In this document: positions 8,689 to 16,813 of the stretch, in pieces
How the letters are laid out: the number at the start of each line of letters is the position of its first letter
Numbering within the stretch: position 1 is the stretch's first letter
Source: Collinsella aerofaciens
GTDB lineage: Bacteria; Actinomycetota; Coriobacteriia; Coriobacteriales; Coriobacteriaceae
Direction: 5' to 3'
Assembly: GCA_021639365.1 (NCBI GenBank)
Contig: JAJXHK010000012.1
Location: forward strand, 1-48,773
Length of the DNA stretch: 48,773 nucleotides
The notes under the pieces: model-generated
Databases searched by the model: none
What the model was told of the DNA's origin: nothing
The model's input: the letters and a program-made list of their open reading frames with translations, nothing else
Program-made: the position numbers and the translations under genes

Positions 8689-8712
8689 GATAATCTACGT
8701 AAGAGGATTATC
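8689..8712. promoter_or_regulatory. Inverted repeat upstream of the TetR gene, possible operator
   Basis: GATAATC and GATTATC are separated by 10 bases, about 45 bases before the TetR start. The 24-bp size suits a TetR-family operator. There is no functional evidence. Confidence 0.35.
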
Positions 8713-8761
8713 CCCCATACAGCACAAATATGCCCCGCATCATGAAGAACGCACGACTGCC

Positions 8762-10069
8762 CTACTGCGACTTAGGACGCTTCTTCTTATTGAGTGCCGA
8801 CGGAGATACACGGATACCGTCGCCTGTCTGTCGCACATAGGCTTTATGAGCCGGCTTAGCGGCCCCAGAAGCCTTCTGAGCGTGCTTCTTGGGATCAACG
8901 GTAACAGCATTCGTGGGGTGCGGCTTAGTGGGCGCAGAGGGCGTCTGAGGCGTGCGGCCGAGCTTGCACATCACACGATCCCAGCGCGCATGGATGCTCT
9001 CGTTGTGGGCGCTCTTAAGGCCCAGAAGGGGCGCAGCCAAAATGGTCGGCGCGATAAACGTAATGAGGCGCCACAGCAGATAGCCGGCGGTCGAAGCCGA
9101 CCCAAAGAAATGACCCAAGAACAATGCAAAGCCGCCCTCAGCGCCACCAGTTCCACCGGGCAAGGGGACCGCAGAGCTCAGCAGCTGGACAAAGGCGCTC
9201 GCGGCCATGACCGAGAAAAAGTCGACCTCGTGGTGGCCAAAGGCAAGCATCAGGAAATACGGCACCAGATAGAAAAACGCGAGCTGCAGCATGGTGATAA
9301 ACACGGTGAGCAGCATGGAAGAAAAATGTCCGGCCGAAAGCTTGAACTTCTCGGAGAAGGAGTAAATCTCGCCATCGACAAACGTGCGCCATCCCTCGAT
9401 CTTAGTGGCCGAGACACCTATGCGCTCGAGCCAATTGATGATGCAATGGGCGACGCGCGTGACGGTCTTAGGCATGAGCGCGACGGCGAAGATGCCGAGC
9501 AGGATGCAGCAGTGACCGCCAAAACTAAAGACGCACAGCAGCGTCATGTCGCCATAGCGCTCGGCAAAAAACGGCATGCGAGCAAGCAGTAGGATAGCGC
9601 CCCAGGCAACTAGGCCAAACTGATACACGATAAATCGGGTGAACTGCGTGGCACCCGCTTCGCCCACGTTTTGGCCCGCTTTGGTCAGGCGGTAGATCTG
9701 GGCAGGCGTAGAGCCCATCATCATGGGCGTCAGGTTGCCAAAGAAGATGCCACTCGCCTCGACCGAGATCAGGTCGCGAATGCCGACGGGTGAATTGGGG
9801 TCGAGCCAGACGGCGATCGCATAGGCCACAATGCCAAAGAACAGATACATGAACATGCAAAGACAAGCGACAACGAGCCAAGGTGCCTGGACGCTCGACA
9901 TAGCGGCCCAGAACTGCCCCATCTGCCCGGTTACCACCAGGTAGACGATATAACCCACCAGCACGACGCCGATAAAGATGGCGCCGCGGCGCGCGCTCTT
10001 ATTGTCATCTCCGCCCGAGGCCTCAACCTCGACCTGGGGCTTAGACGTATGCTGAGAGGACTCCGTCAT
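8762..10069 (-). CDS. Integral membrane protein, lysylphosphatidylglycerol synthase/flippase-like (UPF0104)
   Basis: This 435-residue protein has a short cytoplasmic N-terminus, about eight hydrophobic segments from residue 28 to about 345, and a Lys/Pro-rich cytoplasmic tail of about 90 residues. It resembles the membrane half of MprF and the YbhN/AglD family, which move lipid-linked molecules across the membrane. The PLPGGTGGAEGGFALFL stretch is typical of the family. There is no aminoacyl-transferase domain, so it should not itself aminoacylate lipids. The start at 10069 is set by AGAAGGAG four bases upstream. The substrate is unknown. Confidence 0.85.
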   Translation of the reverse strand: MTESSQHTSKPQVEVEASGGDDNKSARRGAIFIGVVLVGYIVYLVVTGQMGQFWAAMSSVQAPWLVVACLCMFMYLFFGIVAYAIAVWLDPNSPVGIRDLISVEASGIFFGNLTPMMMGSTPAQIYRLTKAGQNVGEAGATQFTRFIVYQFGLVAWGAILLLARMPFFAERYGDMTLLCVFSFGGHCCILLGIFAVALMPKTVTRVAHCIINWLERIGVSATKIEGWRTFVDGEIYSFSEKFKLSAGHFSSMLLTVFITMLQLAFFYLVPYFLMLAFGHHEVDFFSVMAASAFVQLLSSAVPLPGGTGGAEGGFALFLGHFFGSASTAGYLLWRLITFIAPTILAAPLLGLKSAHNESIHARWDRVMCKLGRTPQTPSAPTKPHPTNAVTVDPKKHAQKASGAAKPAHKAYVRQTGDGIRVSPSALNKKKRPKSQ

Positions 10070-10176
10070 GAGACTCCTTCTAACAGTCAAAATATCTTGG
10101 ATATTGTACCCGTAAGGGCCATAAGCAGAACGCAAAGCTCTTGTTCAAACGGGAATGACAGACAGTGGATTGATAA

Positions 10177-10209
10177 TAAAAAACCCGGCCTTCCATGGAA
10201 AGACCGGGT
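10177..10209 (-). terminator. Terminator of the tRNA-Glu pair
   Basis: Read on the minus strand, ACCCGG pairs with CCGGGT across a partly paired CTTTCCATGGAAG interior, and a run of six T follows. It lies just beyond the 3' end of the second tRNA gene. Confidence 0.85.
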
Positions 10210-10219
10210 ATCAGATGCG

Positions 10220-10296
10220 TGGTAGCCCGTACCAGATTCGAACTGGTGATCTCCGCCTTGAGAGGGCGGCGTCCTAAACCGCTAGACGAACGGGCC
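10220..10296 (-). tRNA. tRNA-Glu (anticodon CUC), distal copy
   Basis: A 77-nt tRNA with acceptor stem GGCCCGU / ACGGGCU, a GUCUAG D-arm start, an anticodon stem CCGCC/GGCGG around the loop CUCUCAA (anticodon CUC, reads GAG), and a T-arm containing GTTCGAATC. CCA is encoded. It is identical to the copy at 10319-10395. Confidence 0.95.
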
Positions 10297-10318
10297 ATAG
10301 GCCTCAGCAGAAAAGAGT

Positions 10319-10395
10319 TGGTAGCCCGTACCAGATTCGAACTGGTGATCTCCGCCTTGAGAGGGCGGCGTCCTAAACCGCTAGACGAACGGGCC
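10319..10395 (-). tRNA. tRNA-Glu (anticodon CUC), proximal copy
   Basis: Identical in sequence to the tRNA at 10220-10296 and separated from it by 22 bases. The two are probably co-transcribed on the minus strand and end at the terminator at 10177-10209. The 3' CCA is encoded. Confidence 0.95.
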
Positions 10396-10522
10396 ACATG
10401 ACATCTGCACTGCCGTGCTGCGAGGACATATATTACGGGACAAAAAACGTCAGCGCAAGAAGAAATTCCAAATTGCCGAAAAATTGTCGGCAGATTATGG
10501 AACGCGCAGGTCAACTGGTTAG

Positions 10523-11917
10523 CTAGTTCAAGTTGAGATGAACCAAAAGGGCTTCGCGATCGTTGGGGATGTTGTCCTCGATCACCGCGTCGAGGGCGGC
10601 GTTGAGAAGCTGGCCCAGCTCGGGCCCCGGCTTCACACCGGCACGAATCAGGTCACCGCCGTTGATGGCGAGCATCTTGAGCGTATAGGGCTCCCCCGCC
10701 TCCAGCAGCTCGTGCGCCAGCGCGCGCATCTCCTCAATCGTCTCGACGTAATAGAAGCACGACGGGGCCTTGCCAAGTGTGTCGGCACGCTTGAGGTCCA
10801 TGAGCTCGTCCATCAGACGCGGCGTGTCGACGCCCTCGCCCGAAAGCGCGCGCATCATATTGAGCAGGCAGGAGCGCTCGGGACGCAGCGGCTTGTCGTG
10901 ATACTTGATGAGTAGGCACACGTCGCGAACCAAATCGTGCGAAAGCGCCAGGCGATCCATAATGATGCGCGCCTTCTTAGCGCCGAGCTCGGGATGACCG
11001 TAGAAATGTCCGCTGCCGGCGTGATCGACCGTGAAACACTCAGGCTTGGACACATCGTGCAAAAACGCCGCCCACATCAGGCTCATTGAGGGCGCAACAC
11101 CATCGCACAGCGCCAACTCCCCCGCCACCGTCAGCACACGGGCGATATGCTCGTAGACGTTAAACGCATGATAGACACTGCGCTGGTCAAACCCACGAGC
11201 CGGCGCAAGCTCTGGTTCGGCGGCGCAGATGAGCTCGGGGTAGCGCAGCATGGCGTCTCCCCCGTGGCCGGTCGAAAGGATGCCCTCAAGCTCAATGCCC
11301 ACACGCTCGCGCGCCACGGCATCGAGCAACGGCGCGCACTCGGCAAGCGCCTGTTTAGTCTTAGGCTCGATCATAAAATCCAGACGGCAGGCAAAACGCA
11401 CCGCGCGCAGCATGCGAAGCGCGTCCTCGTTAAAACGACGCTTGGGATCTCCAACGGCGCGGATGAGCTTGCGGTCTAGGTCGCCCTGACCATCGTAGCG
11501 GTCGACAAGACCACGCTCGGGATGCCAGGCCATAGCGTTAACGGTAAAGTCACGACGCGCCAGATCGTCCTCAAGCGACGCCGCACGCTCCACACTCTGG
11601 GGATGGCGGCCGTCGGTGTAAAAGCCGTCTAGGCGGTAGGTGGTGACCTCAATGCGCTCATCATCGCAAATAGCCGTGATGCCGCCAAATTTTATGCCCG
11701 ACTCAACCACGGCAATATCAGCCGCTTCGAGCGCCTCTTTGGACTCCTGCCACAGGCCGCTGCAGCACATGTCAACATCGTGGCTGGGGCGTCCCATCAG
11801 GGCATCACGTACCCAACCGCCCACGTACCAAGCCTCAAGACCTGCTGCCTCAAGCGCACGCAGGACACGGATAGAGGCATCGGTCGGCTGCGTACCGTTG
11901 AGCGAAACATTGCACAT
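10523..11917 (-). CDS. cca: CCA tRNA nucleotidyltransferase / poly(A) polymerase family protein with HD domain
   Basis: This 464-residue protein is a class II nucleotidyltransferase that builds or repairs the 3' CCA of tRNAs. The nucleotide-binding GGWVRD is at 33-38 and the metal-binding DVD at 47-49. RRDFTVNAMAWHP and the AVGDPKRRFNEDALRMLRAVRFA segment are standard. An HD domain with FLHDVSKPE follows in the middle. AGGAGG lies 8 bases before the ATG. It lies upstream, on the same strand, of the two tRNA-Glu genes, which already encode CCA, so its role here would be mainly repair or maturation of other tRNAs. The size is near the 450-480 usual for HD-containing members. Confidence 0.93.
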   Translation of the reverse strand: MCNVSLNGTQPTDASIRVLRALEAAGLEAWYVGGWVRDALMGRPSHDVDMCCSGLWQESKEALEAADIAVVESGIKFGGITAICDDERIEVTTYRLDGFYTDGRHPQSVERAASLEDDLARRDFTVNAMAWHPERGLVDRYDGQGDLDRKLIRAVGDPKRRFNEDALRMLRAVRFACRLDFMIEPKTKQALAECAPLLDAVARERVGIELEGILSTGHGGDAMLRYPELICAAEPELAPARGFDQRSVYHAFNVYEHIARVLTVAGELALCDGVAPSMSLMWAAFLHDVSKPECFTVDHAGSGHFYGHPELGAKKARIIMDRLALSHDLVRDVCLLIKYHDKPLRPERSCLLNMMRALSGEGVDTPRLMDELMDLKRADTLGKAPSCFYYVETIEEMRALAHELLEAGEPYTLKMLAINGGDLIRAGVKPGPELGQLLNAALDAVIEDNIPNDREALLVHLNLN

Positions 11918-12011
11918 GCCTATGGCCTCCTGCGACTATCAAATTGGCTATCGATTGCGTCTGCAAGAAGTCTAGCAAGAAACAGCCTCCACTGCACACG
12001 CAAGTCCGATA

Positions 12012-12048
12012 AACAAAAACGCATCCGTCCTGGTCTAAGACGGATGCG
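12012..12048 (-). terminator. Terminator of the first PfkB kinase gene
   Basis: Read on the minus strand, a 10-bp stem CGCATCCGTC / GACGGATGCG with a nine-base loop is followed by TTTTTGTTT. Confidence 0.85.
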
Positions 12049-12081
12049 AAATAATTGAACTATTCAGGCAAGGTGCCGGAA

Positions 12082-13014
12082 CTAGCAAACCTGACGGATT
12101 GCAATACCCTTCTGATACTCATCGACCTTGGCAAAATCGCCCAGACCCGGGCACTCGACCACGTTGGCGCCGGTGGCCATCGAGAGGCGCAGGGCGTCCT
12201 CGACGCGCTCGGGAGCGTCGTGCCACACGGACAGGAAGGCGGCCAGCGAAGAGTCGCCGGCGCAGACCGTCGACAGCAGCTTGACCTCAAAGGTACGGTT
12301 GGCAAACCAGATGTGCTCACCGTTGGAGAAGTACGCTCCGGCGCCACCAAGGGTCAGCAGCACGTTCTTGGCGCCCTTGGCATGAAGCTCGGCCATCGCG
12401 CCCTTGACAGACTCGTCGTCGCCACCGCTCACCTTAATGCCAAAGATGTCGAGCAGCTCGTCGTCGTTAGGCTTAATGAGGAGCGGCTCCATAGCAATGA
12501 GGTCGGCCAACTGATGGCTCGAGATATCGAGCACGAACTCGGCGCCTTTCGCCTTCACGCGACGCAGGACCTCAGCCAGGAAGCCCTCGGAGGTGTTGGG
12601 GGGCAGCGAGCCGCTAATGACCAGGCAGGTCATGTCGTCGAGTGAATCAATGAGCTCAAACATCTCCTGCTCGTTGGCAGCGTTGATGGCGGCGCCGGCA
12701 TTGACCATGTTGTACTCGGTGTCGGGACCGGCGTTGAGGAACACGTTGACACGCGTAATGCCGTCGGTCCACACAGGCTTGACGGGCACGCCCAAGGCCT
12801 CGGCGCCCTTAACGATGAACTCGCCCGAGAAGCCGGCGAAGAAGCCCAAGATCGTGGTGTCGACGCCATAGTGGTCGAGCGTAAACGAGACGTTGAGACC
12901 CTTGCCGTTGGGGGTGTAGACCGCGTTACGGGTGCGCGTAACGGTATTGGCGGACAGGCCATCGCAGGAGATGTTGTAGTCAATGGCGGGATTTGCAGTG
13001 AGCGTGTAAATCAT
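12082..13014 (-). CDS. 1-phosphofructokinase-like PfkB family kinase
   Basis: This 310-residue kinase most likely phosphorylates fructose-1-phosphate or a related hexose phosphate. The opening MIYTLTANPAIDYNISCDGL and the NGKGLNVSF motif match FruK/LacC. The anion-hole/catalytic motif reads VCAGDSSLAAF: the usual first glycine of GAGD is cysteine, while the catalytic aspartate is kept. The start at 13014 follows AAAGGAAC by four bases; a longer frame from 13062 lacks a site. It is separated from the second, similar kinase by a terminator, so it has its own transcript. Tagatose-6-phosphate kinase activity is an alternative. The gene lies next to the general PTS and fructose PTS genes, which favours FruK. 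Confidence 0.85.
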   Translation of the reverse strand: MIYTLTANPAIDYNISCDGLSANTVTRTRNAVYTPNGKGLNVSFTLDHYGVDTTILGFFAGFSGEFIVKGAEALGVPVKPVWTDGITRVNVFLNAGPDTEYNMVNAGAAINAANEQEMFELIDSLDDMTCLVISGSLPPNTSEGFLAEVLRRVKAKGAEFVLDISSHQLADLIAMEPLLIKPNDDELLDIFGIKVSGGDDESVKGAMAELHAKGAKNVLLTLGGAGAYFSNGEHIWFANRTFEVKLLSTVCAGDSSLAAFLSVWHDAPERVEDALRLSMATGANVVECPGLGDFAKVDEYQKGIAIRQVC

Positions 13015-13136
13015 GAATGTTCCTTTCACGAAGCAACGTGTTAATGAAAGTATATTCCACACTTCGGCAAAAGGCTACAACAACTCGGCGAACGGTGTGG
13101 AACGCGTGAAGTGCGGCGCCGAGGTTCGGGTGGGAC

Positions 13137-13172
13137 AAAAAAACGGCGCCCCGGCCGAAACCGGAGCGCCGT
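13137..13172 (-). terminator. Terminator after the second PfkB kinase gene
   Basis: On the minus strand, 12-base arms (13161-13172 with 13143-13154, one mismatch) precede seven T. It separates the two adjacent kinase genes. Confidence 0.88.
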
Positions 13173-13198
13173 ATGCGCACGAGTTTGTCGCGTTTCGC

Positions 13199-14131
13199 TT
13201 ACTTGCGATCGAGCTTGCGGACAGCGACGCGCTTGCTGTACTCGTCGACGTGACCAAAGTCGCCGATGCCGACGGACTCAGCAACGTTGGCGCCGGTGGC
13301 CATAGCGAGCTTCATGGCCTCCTCGACGTTGTCGCGATCCCTGTACCACTTGTGCAGGAACGCAGCGAGGGTGCAGTCGCCGGCGCAGACGGAAGAGACA
13401 AGCTTGATGTTGAACTCACGCTTGGCATACCAGATGTCCTCGCCGTTGGAGAAGTAAGCGTCACCGCGGCTACCACGGGTGAGCAGCACGTTCTGGACGC
13501 CGGCCTCGTGAGCCAGCTTCATGGCAACGCGGACCTCGTCGTCGGTGTCGACCGGCACGCCGAAGATAGCCTTCATCTCGTGATGGTTCGGCTTAATGAG
13601 CAGCGGCTTCTTGTGAGCGAGCTCCTTGAGCTTGTCGGAGGACAGGTCCAGGACGACGTCGGCGCCACGGGCCTGAGCGTGCTCCATGACCTGAGCCAGG
13701 AAGTCGGGCGTAGCTTTGGGAGGCACGGAGCCGGAGACGATCAGGCACTCAAGGTCGCCCGCGGTGTCCAGGATGTTGTAGAGCTCCTCCTGGTGCTGCG
13801 GCGTGATCGGAGCACCGGGGTTGAGGATGCCGTACTCGTGCTGGCCATCGTTGACGTAGGTGTTAATGCGCGTGATACCGTCGGTCCAGACCGGGCGGCA
13901 AAGGCAACCCAGGTTCATGACCTCCTCGACGATGAACTTGCCCGTGAAGCCGGCGAAGAAGCCGAGAGCGACGGTGTCGACGCCCATCTTCTTAAAGGCG
14001 AAGGACACGTCGAGGCCCTTGCCGTTAGCCGTGTAGCTGGCCGAGCCGGTGCGGACGTTCTCGTCGGGCTCGAGCGGAGAACTCGAAACCGTCATGTCGA
14101 CAGCCGGGTTAGCGGTTAGCGTGTAGAACAT
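13199..14131 (-). CDS. 1-phosphofructokinase (FruK-like), second paralogue
   Basis: This 310-residue PfkB kinase has the same length and layout as the neighbour at 12082-13014 and probably arose by duplication. MFYTLTANPAVDMTVSS starts the protein, NGKGLDVSF is the sugar/phosphate site, and the catalytic motif reads VCAGDCTLAAF, with cysteine replacing both the first glycine and the serine of GAGDS. It lies 74 bases downstream of ptsI on the same strand and may be co-transcribed with it. The product fructose-1,6-bisphosphate would enter glycolysis. Which paralogue serves fructose and which another ketose phosphate cannot be told from sequence. Confidence 0.86.
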   Translation of the reverse strand: MFYTLTANPAVDMTVSSSPLEPDENVRTGSASYTANGKGLDVSFAFKKMGVDTVALGFFAGFTGKFIVEEVMNLGCLCRPVWTDGITRINTYVNDGQHEYGILNPGAPITPQHQEELYNILDTAGDLECLIVSGSVPPKATPDFLAQVMEHAQARGADVVLDLSSDKLKELAHKKPLLIKPNHHEMKAIFGVPVDTDDEVRVAMKLAHEAGVQNVLLTRGSRGDAYFSNGEDIWYAKREFNIKLVSSVCAGDCTLAAFLHKWYRDRDNVEEAMKLAMATGANVAESVGIGDFGHVDEYSKRVAVRKLDRK

Positions 14132-14205
14132 TTACAGTACCCCCTGTATATGTGAGGGCCGCGTGGCCGGCCCATTCCAACCACGCGGTTACCTCTGATA
14201 CCAAA

Positions 14206-15909
14206 TTAGCGAGCTGCGGACTCGAGAAGTGCCTTGACCTCGGCAGCGGTGTTGCAGGCGAGCGCCTTCTCGGCGAGCTCGTCGCACTCGGCCTTGGTCC
14301 ACTGGCTGATGGTCTTGCGGGCGCGCAGGATGGACGGAGCGCTCATCGAGAACTCCTCCAGGCCCCAGCTGATCAGCAGCGGCTCGAGCAACGGATCGGC
14401 AGCGGCCTCGCCGCACATACCGACCATGATGCCGGCCTTCACGCCGCTCTCGATGATGTTCTTGAGCGAGCGGAGCACGGCGGGATAGTAAACCTGGTAC
14501 AGGTTGGAGATGGTGTCGTTGCCACGGTCGGCGCACATGGTGTAGCCGATCAGGTCGTTGGTGCCGATGGAGAAGAAGTCGGCGACCTCGGCCAGGCGGT
14601 CAGCGAGCAGCGAGGCTGCAGGCGTCTCGACCATGATGCCGACCTCGATGTTCTCGTTGAACTTGCGACCCTCTTCGGTCAGCTCGGTCTTGCACTGCTC
14701 GACGAGCTCCTTGACAGCCAAGACTTCCTCGACGCAGGTGACGAGCGGGATCATAATCTTGACGTCACCGAAGGCGCTGGCGCGCAGCAGGGCGCGGAGC
14801 TGGACCTTGTACTGGTCGGGGTTGGCCAGGCAGTAACGCACGGCGCGGAAGCCCATGAAGGGGTTCTCTTCCTTGACCATGTGCAGGTACGGAATCTCCT
14901 TGTCGCCACCCACATCGAGCGTGCGGATGATGACCGGAGCGCCCTTGAGCGCGCTGGCGACCTTACGGTAGGCGTTGAACTGCTCCTCCTCGGAAGGAAG
15001 CTCAGCAGAGTCCATGAACAGGAACTCGGAACGGAACAGGCCGATAGCCTCGGCATCGTGATCGAGCGCGTTGGGCACGTCATCGGGGTTGCCGATGTTG
15101 CAGGCAATAATCTTCTTGATGCCGTCGGCAGTCACGGACGGCTTGCCGCGGAAGGCCTCGAGAGCCGCCTTCTCGGCAGCGAAAGCCTCGGCCTTGGCAG
15201 TGTAAGCGGCGAGCGTCTCCTCATCGGGATCGGCCTCGACGATACCCTTGCCACCGTCGACGACAACGGTCATGCCGTTGCGCAGTGCGGTGCAGCTGTT
15301 GGAAACCGAAAGGACAGCCGGGATCTCGAGGGCGCGCGCAATGATTGCGGAGTGCGACGTGCGGCCACCAGTCTCGGTGACGATACCGGCAACGTGGGCC
15401 TTATCGATCGTGGCGGTCATGGACGGCGTGAGGTCGTGCACGACAACGACGGTGTTCTCGGGCAGGACGGAAAGGTCGACGACCTCCTTGCCCAGCAGCT
15501 CGGCCAGAATACCGGTGCGGATGTCGGCGATGTCGGCCGCGCGCAGACGGAACATCTCATCGTCCATGGACAGGAACATGTTCTCGAACATGGTCGAGGT
15601 GTCCATGAGCGCCTGCTCGGCGCAGGTACCGCCGTCAATGGCGGCGTTGATGGCGTCGGTCATGCCCGGATCCTGAGCCAGGACAATGTGTCCGCTCATG
15701 ATCTCGGCCTCGGCCTCGCCCACCGACTCCTTCATGTGGTCGGCCTGAGCCTGGGTCTTCTCGCAGAAGACCGAAAGAGCGGTCTGATAGCGCTCCTTCT
15801 CTGCTGCCGAATCAGCAACCTCGTGCGGCTCAAACGTCAAGTCGGGATCGACGGCGACCATGACGGTGCCGATACCGATGCCCTCGGAAGCGTTGACTCC
15901 CTGATACAT
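14206..15909 (-). CDS. ptsI: Phosphoenolpyruvate-protein phosphotransferase (PTS Enzyme I)
   Basis: This 567-residue cytoplasmic enzyme takes phosphate from PEP and passes it to HPr. The phosphorylated histidine is H186 in GGRTSHSAIIARALEIPAV. The C-terminal PEP-binding barrel shows FRSEFLFMD, VIIRTLDVGGDKE, MVETPAAS and SIGTNDLIGYTMCADR, with the cysteine-containing GMCGEAA motif near the end. The ATG at 15909 is preferred: AGAGAGG lies seven bases upstream, and an ATG six bases earlier is too close to that site. It lies about 130 bases downstream of ptsH on the same strand, in the usual ptsH-ptsI order, but a terminator-like hairpin sits between them. Confidence 0.96.
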   Translation of the reverse strand: MYQGVNASEGIGIGTVMVAVDPDLTFEPHEVADSAAEKERYQTALSVFCEKTQAQADHMKESVGEAEAEIMSGHIVLAQDPGMTDAINAAIDGGTCAEQALMDTSTMFENMFLSMDDEMFRLRAADIADIRTGILAELLGKEVVDLSVLPENTVVVVHDLTPSMTATIDKAHVAGIVTETGGRTSHSAIIARALEIPAVLSVSNSCTALRNGMTVVVDGGKGIVEADPDEETLAAYTAKAEAFAAEKAALEAFRGKPSVTADGIKKIIACNIGNPDDVPNALDHDAEAIGLFRSEFLFMDSAELPSEEEQFNAYRKVASALKGAPVIIRTLDVGGDKEIPYLHMVKEENPFMGFRAVRYCLANPDQYKVQLRALLRASAFGDVKIMIPLVTCVEEVLAVKELVEQCKTELTEEGRKFNENIEVGIMVETPAASLLADRLAEVADFFSIGTNDLIGYTMCADRGNDTISNLYQVYYPAVLRSLKNIIESGVKAGIMVGMCGEAAADPLLEPLLISWGLEEFSMSAPSILRARKTISQWTKAECDELAEKALACNTAAEVKALLESAAR

Positions 15910-15959
15910 TCCCATTCCTCTCTCCGTGTCATGTGATAAAGCGTTTTGCCATATCCATG

Positions 15960-15997
15960 ACAAAAGAGCGCAGCTACCTTAAGACAGGTCACTGCGC
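15960..15997 (-). terminator. Terminator-like hairpin between ptsH and ptsI
   Basis: On the minus strand GCGCAG pairs with CTGCGC, with an additional ACCT/AGGT pairing inside, and TCTTTTG follows. It could reduce ptsI transcription relative to ptsH. Confidence 0.6.
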
Positions 15998-16042
15998 CCC
16001 CAAATATGAACTTAGTTGTTCAACATGCGACCCGTTTGAGTT

Positions 16043-16306
16043 CTACTCGCCAAGACCGCTCTTGATGAGCTCGATGGCAGCAGCCAGAGCCTCGGCCTCG
16101 TCGGCGCCGTCGCACTTGACCTCGACCTCGGTGCCGCAGGGGATACCAGCAGCCATGAGGGCCATCGGGGACTTGCCGTTGACCTCCTTCTCGGGGGTGA
16201 CGACCGTCACGTCACAGGCGTACTTGCCCATGGTGGAGGCGAACAGACCAGCCGGACGCATGTGCAGACCCTGAGGATTAACGAGGGTAGCCTTCTCAGA
16301 AACCAT
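16043..16306 (-). CDS. ptsH: PTS phosphocarrier protein HPr
   Basis: This 87-residue protein carries phosphate from Enzyme I to the sugar-specific IIA domains. H15 in NPQGLHMRPAG is the phosphorylated histidine. S46 in NGKSPMALMAAG is in the position phosphorylated by HPr kinase in Gram-positives, although proline follows it rather than the usual isoleucine. AAAGGAG lies six bases before the ATG. It is followed by ptsI on the same strand. About 140 bases upstream is the second nested-palindrome element, in the same orientation as the gene, then the fructose PTS gene terminator. Confidence 0.96.
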   Translation of the reverse strand: MVSEKATLVNPQGLHMRPAGLFASTMGKYACDVTVVTPEKEVNGKSPMALMAAGIPCGTEVEVKCDGADEAEALAAAIELIKSGLGE

Positions 16307-16446
16307 AGTTGACTCCTTTTTTGTGTTTAACCCCTGTCATGCATGTGGCAGGAGTCAGATTCACGACGTTGTCTATATTAACTCACATCAAACGGTTTTT
16401 CATTGTGTTTCGCACGAATTGTTGGACAGATGTCATTCGCTGTCCG

Positions 16447-16573
16447 CTCGCCTGCCGGGCGGGGCGGTTAAGTTTGCTGCTCTACAGTCCTGCGCAAGAC
16501 GGAAAGCACATTAAGTGCTTTCCTTTGCGTGCAGAACTCGCGACAAACTTAACCGCCCCGCCCGGCAGGCGAG
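16447..16573 (-). ncRNA. Nested-palindrome element, copy 2 (upstream of ptsH)
   Basis: A perfect 30-bp inverted repeat (16447-16476 with 16544-16573) encloses a 67-nt core. Read on the minus strand, the core begins TCGCGAGTTC, has the hairpin GGAAAGCAC, TTAAT, GTGCTTTCC, then GCAGGACTGT and GAGCAG, and so aligns end to end with copy 1 at 793-859. Relative to copy 1 the hairpin has a paired change (G-C to A-T), and the outer stem is almost wholly different in sequence yet fully paired. Both arms share a GGGCGGGGC-like block and a TAAG motif. Both copies point toward the next downstream gene. A transcribed structured RNA is inferred. Confidence 0.6.
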
Positions 16574-16659
16574 CTGCGGGAACATGCTTCCGTCCAAGAA
16601 ATATCGTGCAAAAGGAATTCTGGCTGAATTATTGTTCGCGTGGGTGATTCAGTCGATGA

Positions 16660-16734
16660 GGGCTATTTATGCCCTGTTGGGGACTAAGGAGAGTCCCGGG
16701 GTGCCGGCAGGAAAGGAACATCCCTGAGTGCCGG
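16660..16734. repeat. Row of three short hairpins
   Basis: Three stem-loops follow each other: GGGC/GCCC (16660-16674), GGGACT/AGTCCC (16680-16697) and CCGGCA/TGCCGG (16704-16734). They fill the space between the fructose PTS terminator and the nested-palindrome element. No open frame of substance is present. The role is unknown; a degenerate intergenic repeat is likely. Confidence 0.45.
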
Positions 16735-16742
16735 GTGGTATG

Positions 16743-16777
16743 AAAAAAGGCGAGGACCCGTAGGGAGTCCTCGCCTT
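16743..16777 (-). terminator. Terminator of the fructose PTS gene
   Basis: On the minus strand the 11-bp stem AAGGCGAGGAC / GTCCTCGCCTT with a nine-base loop is followed by a run of T, 36 bases after the stop codon. Confidence 0.9.
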
Positions 16778-16813
16778 TGTTACAGGGGGCGATGTTATTC
16801 GCGTACTGTGGGA

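Noticed and set aside
10220..10395. A possible CRISPR or tandem repeat, because two 77-base copies lie 22 bases apart
   Set aside because: Both copies fold as tRNA-Glu with a clear CUC anticodon and encoded CCA. Two copies are not an array.
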